Shown piece after piece: positions 54,076 through 62,287 of a stretch of DNA of 64,000 nt. The position numbers were made by a program, and so were the translations under genes. The first letter of the stretch is position 1. Each line of letters opens with the position of its first letter. Source of the DNA: Streptomyces sp. STR69. Its GTDB lineage: Bacteria; Actinomycetota; Actinomycetes; Streptomycetales; Streptomycetaceae. The stretch covers positions 207,966 to 271,965 of the forward strand of contig NZ_JALJRY010000002.1 of NCBI RefSeq assembly GCF_024519455.1, written 5' to 3'. Under the pieces are notes generated by a model. It made no database searches. It worked only from the letters and a program-made list of their open reading frames with translations, and was not told the DNA's origin.

Positions 54076-56442
54076 GTGCCCTCTTCCTCCCGCCGCGACT
54101 TCCTTCGTCTGACCGGTGTCGCCGGTGGTGGTCTCGCCGCCTTCGGCGGCCTGCCCCCGTTCGTGGCGCATGCCGCCCCCGAGCGTCCCGCTCAAGCGGA
54201 CATCGTTCCGGAGAGTGAGGCCACCACCCTCTGGTACCGGCAGCCGGCCGACGAGTCGCGCATCATCCAAGAGGCGCTTCCCGTGGGCAACGGCAGGATG
54301 GGTGCCCTGGTCGGCTGCGACCCCGCGGACGACTTCCTGTACCTCACGGACGGCTCGTTCTGGACGGGCGGACGCAACGACACCCCCACCAGCGACGGCC
54401 AACTTCCTTACGGAGCCGATGACTTCGGCAGTTTCGGGCTGCTGGCCAAACTCCGGGTCGCGTTGCCGGGCCACACCGCACAGGAGATCAGCGGCTACCG
54501 GCGCAGCCTCGACCTGAGCAACGGTGTCGTGTCGGCGACCTATCAGCACCGGGGCACCCGTTTCCGCCGGGAGATCTACGCCAGCCACCCGGACGACGTG
54601 ATCGTGGTCCGGCTCACCGGAGGCGGCAGTCACACCGGTGCGATCTCGCTGGAGGGCACGCACGGCGAGACCACGTCGGCGGACGGGAAACAGCTCTCGT
54701 TCGCCGCGACCCTGAAGAACGGCCTGCGGTACGCGGCCTCCGTGACCGCCGTGAGCAGCACCGGAACCATCAGGGCCGAGGACGGCAAGCTGTCCTTCTC
54801 CGGCTGCCGCGAGCTGCTGATCGCGGTCTGCGCGGGCACCGACTACGCACCCGATGCAGACAAGGACTTCCGGGATCCGTCCCTGGTCCCGCTCACGGTG
54901 GCCCGCGCCAAGACAGCTGCCGCGGCGAAGGTCTCAGGCGCCGCGCTGCTCGCCACCCATGTGGCCGACTACCGGCGCCTCTACGACCGCTTCTCGATCG
55001 ATCTCGGCAGATCCTCGACGGTGCAGCGGTCACTGGACTCGTGGTCGCGCATCGCCGTCCGACACACCGACGCGTCCACCCCGGACCCGGAGTTGGAGGC
55101 CGCCTACGTCCAGTACGGCCGCTATCTGACCATCACCGGGTCCAGGGACTGGCTGCCCATGAACCTCCAGGGCCTGTGGATCCACAACAACACCCCTGAC
55201 TGGTACGCCGATTACCACACCGACATCAACGTGCAGATGAACTACTGGCTGGCCGACCCCGCCGGACTGGGCGACAACGCGGAGGCGCTCGCCCGCTACT
55301 GCCGGTCCCAACTGCCGGTCTGGACCGACGTCACGAGACGGCTCTTCAACAGCCCCGACAACCGTTTCCGCAACAGCTCGGGAAATGTGGCCGGTTGGGC
55401 CATCGCCTTCTCCACCAACGTCTACGGCGGCAGCGGCTGGGCCTGGCACCCCTCGGGCAACGCCTGGCTCTGTGCCACGCTGTGGCGCCACTACGAGTAC
55501 TCCCAGGACCGCGCGTATCTGGAGACGATCTATCCGGTGCTGAAGGGGGCCGCCGCGTTCTGGAAGGCGCGGCTGATCACCACCGACGTCACCGATGCGG
55601 ACGGTTCGTCCCGCGAGGTCCTGGTGGACGACACCTCCTGGTCGCCGGAGCACGGACCGGACGGCAAGGGAAACACCTACGCGCAGGAGCTCGCGTGGGA
55701 ACTCTTCCGGGAGTTCGCCGTCGCGGCCCGCACGCTGCGTCGCGACGAGGACCTCGCCGCCGAGCTGGAATCGATGCGCGCCCGGCTCTATCTCCCGCGG
55801 GTCAGCCCGAAGACCGGCTGGCTGGAGGAGTGGATGAGCCCCGACAATCTCGGTGAGACGACACACCGTCATCTGTCACCGCTCATCGGATTCTTTCCCG
55901 GCGACCGGATCTCCGTCGACACCAGCCCGCGCGAACTGGTGGACGGCGTACGCGCACTCCTCACCGCCAGGGGAATGGACAGCTTCGGCTGGGCCTGCGC
56001 CTGGCGATCGCTGTGCTGGTCGCGGCTCAAGGACGCCGAGAAGGCCTACCAGCTCTATCTCACCGTGCTGCGCCCTTCGATGAACAACGGCAACGGCACC
56101 TCGGCGAACTGGTTCGACACGTACAGCCAGGGCAGCTACACGATCTTCCAGATCGACGCCAACCTCGGCGGCCCCGCTGCCGCGCTGGAGATGATCCTGT
56201 ACTCGAGGCCGGGAGTCCTCGAACTGCTCCCGGCGCTGCCGAAGGCCTGGTCGGCGAAGGGTTCCGTCACCGGGATCGGCGCCCGCGGCGGATTCACGCT
56301 CGACTTCTCCTGGCGGGACGGCAAGGCGACCACGGTGACGGTCCGGAGCGTCGGAGGAACGGAGACGGAGCTCCGCGCCGGGACGGTGCGCAAGAAGATC
56401 TCCCTCAAGCCCGGGGCATCCGTAAAGATCAACATTTCCTGA
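54076..56442 (+). CDS. Secreted GH95 alpha-L-fucosidase
   Basis: 788-residue glycoside hydrolase family 95. The N-terminus has a Tat signal: SRRDFLRLTGVAGGG. The catalytic (alpha/alpha)6 domain contains NLQGLWIHNNTPDW, HTDINVQMNYWLADPAG (paired Asn residues), VDDTSWSPEHGPDG (catalytic Glu) and the late QIDANLGGPA (Asp), consistent with the inverting mechanism of 1,2-alpha-fucosidases. A C-terminal beta domain closes the protein. GTG start with GGAG 7 bases upstream. Stands alone; an inverted-repeat operator precedes it. Substrates would be fucosylated plant or fungal glycans; GH95 also has alpha-galactosidase members, so specificity is not certain. Confidence 0.94.
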   Translation: MPSSSRRDFLRLTGVAGGGLAAFGGLPPFVAHAAPERPAQADIVPESEATTLWYRQPADESRIIQEALPVGNGRMGALVGCDPADDFLYLTDGSFWTGGRNDTPTSDGQLPYGADDFGSFGLLAKLRVALPGHTAQEISGYRRSLDLSNGVVSATYQHRGTRFRREIYASHPDDVIVVRLTGGGSHTGAISLEGTHGETTSADGKQLSFAATLKNGLRYAASVTAVSSTGTIRAEDGKLSFSGCRELLIAVCAGTDYAPDADKDFRDPSLVPLTVARAKTAAAAKVSGAALLATHVADYRRLYDRFSIDLGRSSTVQRSLDSWSRIAVRHTDASTPDPELEAAYVQYGRYLTITGSRDWLPMNLQGLWIHNNTPDWYADYHTDINVQMNYWLADPAGLGDNAEALARYCRSQLPVWTDVTRRLFNSPDNRFRNSSGNVAGWAIAFSTNVYGGSGWAWHPSGNAWLCATLWRHYEYSQDRAYLETIYPVLKGAAAFWKARLITTDVTDADGSSREVLVDDTSWSPEHGPDGKGNTYAQELAWELFREFAVAARTLRRDEDLAAELESMRARLYLPRVSPKTGWLEEWMSPDNLGETTHRHLSPLIGFFPGDRISVDTSPRELVDGVRALLTARGMDSFGWACAWRSLCWSRLKDAEKAYQLYLTVLRPSMNNGNGTSANWFDTYSQGSYTIFQIDANLGGPAAALEMILYSRPGVLELLPALPKAWSAKGSVTGIGARGGFTLDFSWRDGKATTVTVRSVGGTETELRAGTVRKKISLKPGASVKINIS

Positions 56443-56465
56443 GGTGTGAGGCGCGGGTTGTCGGA

Positions 56466-56513
56466 AACACGCGGCGATGCGAGTCCGTGGGGACTCGCAT
56501 CGCCTGGCGTGTT
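56466..56513. terminator. Bidirectional terminator, long stem
   Basis: A 14-bp perfect stem GGCGATGCGAGTCC/GGACTCGCATCGCC (loop GTGG) continues as AACACGC/GCGTGTT beyond a two-base bulge, between convergent GH95 and CHRD genes. Confidence 0.9.
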
Positions 56514-56536
56514 CGGGTGCGCCCGTTCAGCCGGCG

Positions 56537-57535
56537 TTACTTGGTGGCGAGGAAGAGATAGTCGGCCGTGTAGGGGACGCGGGCGGTGGGCTGCGTGGCC
56601 GGGTTGCAGGTGCCGGCCGGGGCGACGCCGCCGGCGGTGTTGAGCCGCAGGACCGAGGTGGTCTTGGCCAGGAGTCCCTCACTCTTGCCGGTCTGCTGTG
56701 CGCGGAGCAGGAGTTGGGGGATGTTGCCCGTGCCGTTGTCGAACTTGTTGACGACGGTGCCGGTCACCGAGGAGCCGTCGGGGGCGATCCACTGCGGCGG
56801 GCCGGCGGGGGCGTGCTTGGCGAAGCTGTGCTGGATCCCGCCCTGGAGGGTGGCGTCGACGTTGTCCTGGGTGAAGGCGTAGGAGCCGTCGTCCTGCTTG
56901 GTGCAGGCGTAGATCTGGGCCCCCTTGACGACGCCGGCCAGCGCCGAGTGCCGGATGGCGTCGGGCAGCGAGACCGCGCCCGGGAGTGCGACGGCCTGTC
57001 CGCGGACCGCGCCGCCGGGGAACTCGGCGGTGTGCAGGTTGAAGTAGAACTGGTCCGGGTGGGCCTTGATGCTGCGCAGCAGGTCGGCGTCCTTGACCTT
57101 CACTGTGCCGAACACGAACGGCGTGCCGCCCTTGAGCTTCTCCATGAAGAACGGGATCTTCACGTCACCGTTGGTACCCCGCGCCCCCTGGTGGAGGTGG
57201 GCCATGGTCGGGGTGCCGATACCCGTCCACGCGAACGCGAAGGACACCTCGTCGCCCTGGATCCGCATGAGGGCCACCGCGTTGCCGTCCTTGTCGCCCA
57301 CCGCCGGCTTGCCCTTGACGGGCACCTCGTTGTCACCGGTGAGGATCGTGGTGAAGTACCGCGCCCCCGGCGCGTTCTCGGAGTAGCGGCCGATGGCACC
57401 CGCCGCCTGCGTCGCCCCTGCCGCCGGATGCGACACGGTGGCGTCGGCCGCACCGTCCACGCCGTTGCAGGCGGTCAGGAGCAGGGTGCCGGTGATGGCG
57501 GTCGCGGCGATGGTCCCGAATCGCTTGAACATCAT
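56537..57535 (-). CDS. CHRD-DUF3455 lipoprotein
   Basis: 332 residues. Lipoprotein signal TGTLLLTACNG with the lipidated Cys near residue 25. A CHRD domain (about 50-165; TGDNEVPVKGKPAVGDKDGN, AHLHQGARGTNGDV, FYFNLHTAEFPGGAVRGQ) is followed by a DUF3455 domain (about 170-330; GVVKGAQIYACTK, PPQWIAPDGSSVTG, VLRLNTAGGVAPAGTC). The fusion of the two is not common in my recollection. The ATG pair MMFK lies at 57535/57532. Surface-exposed; function unknown. Preceded by a 340-base gene-free gap. Confidence 0.85.
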   Translation of the reverse strand: MMFKRFGTIAATAITGTLLLTACNGVDGAADATVSHPAAGATQAAGAIGRYSENAPGARYFTTILTGDNEVPVKGKPAVGDKDGNAVALMRIQGDEVSFAFAWTGIGTPTMAHLHQGARGTNGDVKIPFFMEKLKGGTPFVFGTVKVKDADLLRSIKAHPDQFYFNLHTAEFPGGAVRGQAVALPGAVSLPDAIRHSALAGVVKGAQIYACTKQDDGSYAFTQDNVDATLQGGIQHSFAKHAPAGPPQWIAPDGSSVTGTVVNKFDNGTGNIPQLLLRAQQTGKSEGLLAKTTSVLRLNTAGGVAPAGTCNPATQPTARVPYTADYLFLATK

Positions 57536-57873
57536 GTGTCTCGTTCTCCCCGTGATTGCCGATCCGCGGTTGCCCCGCGGTCGTTCTCCCTCCATCACGG
57601 GGCCCCTGGGGCGATCCCTCAGCCGATGACACTCCTGAGACACGCCTGAGAAGGGACGGCATCACTGAGGACACGATCTTGACATTACGACGCACATCGA
57701 CCGTCCGCGGAGAGGCAGCCGGCCGGACGCAGGTGACGGCTGCGAAGGCCTCCGGCGCCAACTCGCCCTTTCCGCGCGGGCGCTGGGCCCGGAGACCACC
57801 GGGTGCGGCCCTCGCGCGACACACCCCCGTCCGGCCCGTGCCCGACGCGCCCCCCGTCCGCGAACCCGCCGGC
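57536..57873. other. Gene-free region between lipoprotein and STM4011 genes
   Basis: About 340 bases; no gene seen on either strand with credible composition or family pattern. It should contain the lipoprotein promoter and the terminator of the STM4011-4015-like operon, but no clear hairpin with U tract stands out. Confidence 0.5.
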
Positions 57874-58797
57874 TCAGCGGCCCGGTCCGCCGGTGCCGCC
57901 TCCGCCGGACATCGACCGCGCCGTGAGCGGCAGGGCGCGTGCGGTGCCCTGCCCGGGGAGGGCGGACGGCACCCGCTCCAGGACACCGCCCGCGAAGACG
58001 TCGTACAACGGCAGGGACTCCAGGTGGACATAGCCGATGTGGCAGTCGCAGACGGCCAGTGGACATGGGCGCGGGCGCAGCGCCGTCCGGTAGGAGCCGT
58101 CGTACAGGTTCCCCAGTTCGTCGCGGACGAAGTGGCAGCGGCGGACCGTGCCGGTGCCGTCGACCGAGATCACGGATTCGCCGGTGCGGCACGGGAGTCC
58201 GGCACTGCGGTGCGGGTGCCGGCTGTACGGGAAGAGGGGGTCGAGCGCGGTCCAGTCGTCGGCCTCGGCGTCCCCGTAGGTGTGCCCCTCGGCCGCGTTG
58301 ATCCAGAGGTAGACGTGCGGGGGCAGGTCGTCGCGGAGTCGGCGGGCCGCCGCCAGATGGGCAGGCAGGCCCACCACGCCGACGCTGAAGCGCACCCCGC
58401 GGTCGGCCAGTTCACAGCACTTGCCGAGGAAGCGGTCGTAGGGCGTCTGGCCCGGGTGGTACGTGCACCACAGGGCGAGCGTGTCGAGGTCGGCCTCGGC
58501 GAGCCAGCCGGTCCGGCAGCTCAGGTTGGTCTGGATGGCGACTCGGCGCACGTGCGGCAGCCGGGACAGCTCGGTGAGGGTGCGCCGGTACCAGGAGCGG
58601 ACCAGCCCCTCGCCCCACGGCGTGAACAGGAGCGACAGGTCGTCCTCACTGTCCGCCGCCCAGCGCGCGAAGCGCTCCAACGCCGCCCGGTCCGCGCGCA
58701 GTTGGGCGGTCGAGTCGCGCCGCTTGGCGAACGGGCAGTAGGGGCAGTCGTAGTCGCAGGACGCGAGCGGCCCCCGGTAGAGGACGGTGAGATCCAT
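57874..58797 (-). CDS. STM4011-family radical SAM protein
   Basis: 307 residues. C14-x3-C18-x2-C21 (SCDYDCPYCPFAK) binds the SAM-coordinating 4Fe-4S cluster. LLFTPWGEGLV is a variant of the GxE motif. A C-terminal Cys set (PCRTGESVISVDGTG, RRCHFVRD, CPLAVCDCHIGYVHL) suggests an auxiliary cluster as in SPASM/twitch enzymes. After about residue 265 the sequence is low-complexity. Last of five same-strand genes; 9 bases follow STM4012. Radical chemistry on an unknown substrate; the family name comes from recollection of the annotated set, and no function is established. Confidence 0.88.
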   Translation of the reverse strand: MDLTVLYRGPLASCDYDCPYCPFAKRRDSTAQLRADRAALERFARWAADSEDDLSLLFTPWGEGLVRSWYRRTLTELSRLPHVRRVAIQTNLSCRTGWLAEADLDTLALWCTYHPGQTPYDRFLGKCCELADRGVRFSVGVVGLPAHLAAARRLRDDLPPHVYLWINAAEGHTYGDAEADDWTALDPLFPYSRHPHRSAGLPCRTGESVISVDGTGTVRRCHFVRDELGNLYDGSYRTALRPRPCPLAVCDCHIGYVHLESLPLYDVFAGGVLERVPSALPGQGTARALPLTARSMSGGGGTGGPGR

Positions 58798-58806
58798 GAC
58801 GGTCCG

Positions 58807-60144
58807 TCACTTCCGTTCGTAGGCGGCCATGGCGGACCGCACCTCGGGGGAGAACAACTCCGGTCCCACGGCGTCGGAGTGCGCCAGCCCCTCCGGGGTC
58901 AGCACCAGCCGCTCGTCCGCCGCGCCGGTCAGCCAGCCGCGCCCGGCCAGCCGGTCCAGCTCCGCCCCGAAGTCGTCGTCGGGTGAACTCCCGAAGCGGG
59001 CGCGGTAGTCGGCGGCGGGCAGCCCCTCGGCCTGGAGGAGGGACTGGAGGAGATGACGGCGACGCGCCTCGTGTCCGTCCACGCGGTAGCCGACCTCCGC
59101 GTGCGCGAAGTCGGTCGTCGTGACGTAGTCGTCGATGATGCCGCGGATCTCGTGCATGCCGACGGCGTAGTCGAAGGAGTAGTGCAGCGCCGACGTGTAC
59201 GAGCGGGCGCCGCAGCCGAGCCCGATCATGCCGTCCGTCTGGCAGGCGTAGTCGTCGGCGCCCTGGGGCGGGGCGTCGGCCCGGCGGAACATCCGCATCG
59301 ACTGCTGGACATAGCCCCGCGCGAGGAGATGGTCGCGTCCCGCCCGGTACAGCCGCAGCCGCTGCGCGTCCCACACCGGGTCGGCTCCGGCGTCCCCCTG
59401 GTGCCGGCCGAGGCCGGTCAACGGCCGGACGTAGAGCGGGTACAGGTACAGCTCCTCGGGCCGCCAGGCCAGGGCCGCGTCCAGGGAGGCGCGCCAGGTC
59501 CGCTCGGTCTGGCCGTCGATGCCGTAGATCAGGTCGATGTTGAGGACGGGGACGGCGGCGTCCCGGATCCGGCCGAGCGCCGCCTCCACGTCGGCGCGGC
59601 GCTGCGGGCGTACGGCTGCCCTGGCCTCGGAGTCGACGAAGCTCTGGACGCCCAGGCTGAGGCGGGTAGCGCCGCGTTCCGCGAGGACGGCGAGCCGGTC
59701 TGCGGTGGCCGTGGCGGGCGAGGCCTCCACGGAGAGCGGGACCGCGCGCAGGTCGGCGCCCATGCGCCGCTCGGCGATGTCGCACAGGCGCTCCAGCTCG
59801 GACGCGGTGAGGAAGGTCGGGGTGCCGCCGCCGAACGCCGCGGTGGCGAACCGCACCGGCTCCGCGTCACCGAGCGCCGCCCGGACGGCGTCCGCCTGCC
59901 GCTCCAGGGCGTCCAGATAGGCGCCGGTCAGGCCGTCCGGGGCACCGATGCGGGTGAAGAGGTTGCAGAACCCGCACCGGATCTCGCAGAACGGTATGTG
60001 CACATACAGCGAGAGCGCGCTGCGGTCCTGCGCCGCCCACAACTCCCGCAGCGCGGGCCGGTGTTGGAGGCGGCGGTACGCCGTCTTGTGCGGATAGGCG
60101 TACACGTAGTGCTGGTAGGGGCTGGTCTGCTGTGCGGTGGTCAT
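58807..60144 (-). CDS. STM4012-family radical SAM protein (HemW-like)
   Basis: 445 residues. YVHIPFCEIRCGFCNLF holds C53-x3-C57-x2-C60. FGGGTPTFLTASELERL, LSVEASPATATADRL and RLSLGVQSFVDSEARA, then GMIGLGCGARSYTSA, all follow the HemN/HemW scaffold. A C-terminal winged-helix-like region (LDRLAGRGWLTGAADERLVL) is also HemW-like. Despite this it is not expected to be a coproporphyrinogen oxidase. ATG overlaps the STM4013 stop by four bases. Works presumably with STM4011 and STM4013; reaction unknown. Confidence 0.9.
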   Translation of the reverse strand: MTTAQQTSPYQHYVYAYPHKTAYRRLQHRPALRELWAAQDRSALSLYVHIPFCEIRCGFCNLFTRIGAPDGLTGAYLDALERQADAVRAALGDAEPVRFATAAFGGGTPTFLTASELERLCDIAERRMGADLRAVPLSVEASPATATADRLAVLAERGATRLSLGVQSFVDSEARAAVRPQRRADVEAALGRIRDAAVPVLNIDLIYGIDGQTERTWRASLDAALAWRPEELYLYPLYVRPLTGLGRHQGDAGADPVWDAQRLRLYRAGRDHLLARGYVQQSMRMFRRADAPPQGADDYACQTDGMIGLGCGARSYTSALHYSFDYAVGMHEIRGIIDDYVTTTDFAHAEVGYRVDGHEARRRHLLQSLLQAEGLPAADYRARFGSSPDDDFGAELDRLAGRGWLTGAADERLVLTPEGLAHSDAVGPELFSPEVRSAMAAYERK

Positions 60145-60971
60145 CGGACGGCCTCGGCGGGGTCGAGGAAGAAGTGGGCGTACGGCACGGTCCACACGGA
60201 CTCGTGGCCCAGGCGGTGGCCGGTGTAGCCGTCGTCGCCGTAGGCGGTGCCGTGGTCGGAGCAGACGATGACGAAGCAGGGGCGCCGGGAACTGGCGGCG
60301 GCGAACAGTCGCCCGATGTGCCGGTCGACGTACTCCAGCGCGGCGGCGTGCGTCTCCCGGGTGTCGCCCGCCTCGCGGGTAGCGCCGGGCAGGTGGAACC
60401 AGTTGGGCTGGTGCAGCGCCGACACGTTCACGAACAGGAACAGGCGCTGTTCGGCGGGCAGTTGGCCGACCACCTGTTCCACGCGGGCGACCTGGTTCTC
60501 GAAGGAGTGCGGCGAGGTGACGCCGAACTCCTGCTCCCAGTGCGCCTCTTGGAACAGGCCGGGCAGTACGGAGCCGAGCGGACCGCGCCGGTTGAAGAAG
60601 CCCACGCCCCCGACGCAGACGGTGCGGTAGCCGGCCGCCGCGAGCCCGGACACCAGGTCGGGGGTGTCGTAGACGAAGGTGCCCTCGGCGGTCGTCTCGC
60701 TGCCGGCGAAGCTCGCCGCGAACAGCCGTGGATGCGGGCCGGGTCGGGCCGGAGTGGGCAGGAACCCGGCGAAGATCGCCTGGTGCGAGGCGTAGGTGAA
60801 ACTGCCCGGGGCGTGTCTCGTCTCCCAGCGTCCGCCGGGCAGATGGCGGGCCAGTTGCGGGATGCGCCCCTCGGCCGCCAACTCGGCGGCCACGTCGTGC
60901 CGCAGCGTGTCGAGGGTGACCAGCAGGATGTCGTGGTCGCCGACGACCGCGTTCATGTCGGGCTCAGGCAT
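60141..60971 (-). CDS. STM4013/SEN3800-family hydrolase
   Basis: 276 residues of the alkaline phosphatase/sulfatase fold. ILLVTLDTLRHDVA gives the first metal Asp, GSFTYASHQAIFAGFLP the nucleophile region, and VIVCSDHGTAYGDDGYTGHR with GHESVWTVPYAHF the later metal ligands. No sulfatase-type Cys-x-Pro-Ser-Arg, so a phosphatase or phosphodiesterase-like role is more likely. ATG with AGGA 7 bases upstream. A GTG at 61118, overlapping the STM4014 stop by four bases, is in the same frame and would add 49 low-complexity residues; homologues begin near PDMNxxVG, so the ATG is preferred. Confidence 0.87.
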   Translation of the reverse strand: MPEPDMNAVVGDHDILLVTLDTLRHDVAAELAAEGRIPQLARHLPGGRWETRHAPGSFTYASHQAIFAGFLPTPARPGPHPRLFAASFAGSETTAEGTFVYDTPDLVSGLAAAGYRTVCVGGVGFFNRRGPLGSVLPGLFQEAHWEQEFGVTSPHSFENQVARVEQVVGQLPAEQRLFLFVNVSALHQPNWFHLPGATREAGDTRETHAAALEYVDRHIGRLFAAASSRRPCFVIVCSDHGTAYGDDGYTGHRLGHESVWTVPYAHFFLDPAEAVR

Positions 60972-61114
60972 GGGCTGTTCCTGTTCTGTACGGGTGACGC
61001 GGGCCGCGGGGACCTGTCCGGCAGAGCATGCCGCAGACGCGGGGAGTGGCCGCCCACCTGCGGCGTTGCAGTCGGACGCACCGGACCGCGCTGACCGGCG
61101 TTGATCAGGCACGG

Positions 61115-62287
61115 TCACTCTGCTGCGACCTGCTCCGCCGGACAGGCCCTGGTGGCCGGTGCGCGCAGGACGGCCGCCACCTGCGCGCCGTAGGTGTCCA
61201 GCCCCTCCGCGCCACTGCCGGGCAGTCCGGTGAGCCGGGGCAACAGGTCGCCGAAGGCGTTGACCTCGCCGACGAAGGCGCGCCGCCAGTCCACGGCCGG
61301 CAGCAGGTCGACCCCCACGCACAGCGTGCGCGGGAAGCAGGACGCGGCGCGCTCGCACACGTCCAGGACGTCGGACCACCGGGCGCCCGCGGCGGTGACG
61401 GCCCGCCGGACGCCGTCGAGATCGCCGCGGCTGCCGCCCAGATGGAGATTGGTCAGCGGCCCGCGACTGGTGCGCACCACCGCGTGGGTGGCCCGGCCGG
61501 CCACGACGACCACCCGGAGATCCGCGGCCCGGCCCGCCTGCGAGGCCTTCGGGACCCAGCGTTCGAGATGCAGCCCGTCCGGCGCCAGCGCGTCCACGAT
61601 GCGGGCGACCTCCCGCTCGTCGTGATACCGCCGCACCCGGAGGGAGTTGTGCAGCGCGCCGTCCGGACCGGTCTCGACGGACGTGGTCGCCCTGATCCGG
61701 CCGCCGCCCGCCGTCTCGACCGCGAGGACACCCGACGCCGACGAACCGTGGGCCGGCTTGACGAACAGCCGGGGCATCCGGTGCTCGCGCATCAGCACCC
61801 GTACGTCGTCCCAGCCGTGCACGCGCGCGCCGAGCGGACCCGACGTGGGGGAGTCCGGGACGGGCACACCGGCCGCGTCCAGCACGGCGTGACACCTGCG
61901 TTTGTCGAACAGCACCGCCAGGTCGTCCGGGTCGGCGAGGGGGACTCCGCCGCGCAGGGTGCGCAGCGCGGAGGTGAACCGCGCGTACCAGCGGGCCGAG
62001 CCCTCCACCCGGGTGGGGTCCGTGGCACCCCGCAGCAGCCGGTCGACCTCGGGGTTCTCACCGGGGGAGTCGACCCGGACCAACTCGTCGGCGGCGAAGT
62101 CCGCTCCCCGCGCGCGCAGGACGTCAGCCCAGGCGACGACCCGGGGGGCGGGCAGCCCGGCCGCCCGCACGGCGTCCGTGAAGAGGGACACCCTGCGGTT
62201 CTCGGGGTTGCCGACCACCGCGAACCGGGGGCCGGTGCGGTCGGGCGACGTGACGGCGGCCGGTCGGGCCGCGGCGGACGCGGTCAC
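61115..62287 (-). CDS. STM4014-family ATP-grasp protein
   Basis: 390 residues. The N-terminal Rossmann-like part reads RFAVVGNPENRRVSLFTDAV. The ATP-grasp region has FVKPAHGSSASGVLAVET (nucleotide Lys and Gly-rich loop), DLRVVVVAGRATHAVVRTS, and the metal-binding GVDLLPAVDW and VGEVNAFGDLLPRL. ATP-grasp enzymes join a carboxylate to an amine or thiol through an acyl-phosphate, so the operon probably makes or modifies an amide-containing compound. GTG start overlaps the STM4015 stop by four bases. Family name by recollection; substrate unknown. Confidence 0.86.
   Translation of the reverse strand: MTASAAARPAAVTSPDRTGPRFAVVGNPENRRVSLFTDAVRAAGLPAPRVVAWADVLRARGADFAADELVRVDSPGENPEVDRLLRGATDPTRVEGSARWYARFTSALRTLRGGVPLADPDDLAVLFDKRRCHAVLDAAGVPVPDSPTSGPLGARVHGWDDVRVLMREHRMPRLFVKPAHGSSASGVLAVETAGGGRIRATTSVETGPDGALHNSLRVRRYHDEREVARIVDALAPDGLHLERWVPKASQAGRAADLRVVVVAGRATHAVVRTSRGPLTNLHLGGSRGDLDGVRRAVTAAGARWSDVLDVCERAASCFPRTLCVGVDLLPAVDWRRAFVGEVNAFGDLLPRLTGLPGSGAEGLDTYGAQVAAVLRAPATRACPAEQVAAE

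Noticed and set aside
57662..58192. Minus-strand frame overlapping the 3' part of the STM4011-like gene
   Set aside because: Different frame from the clear radical SAM protein and Arg/Pro-rich; not credible as a gene.
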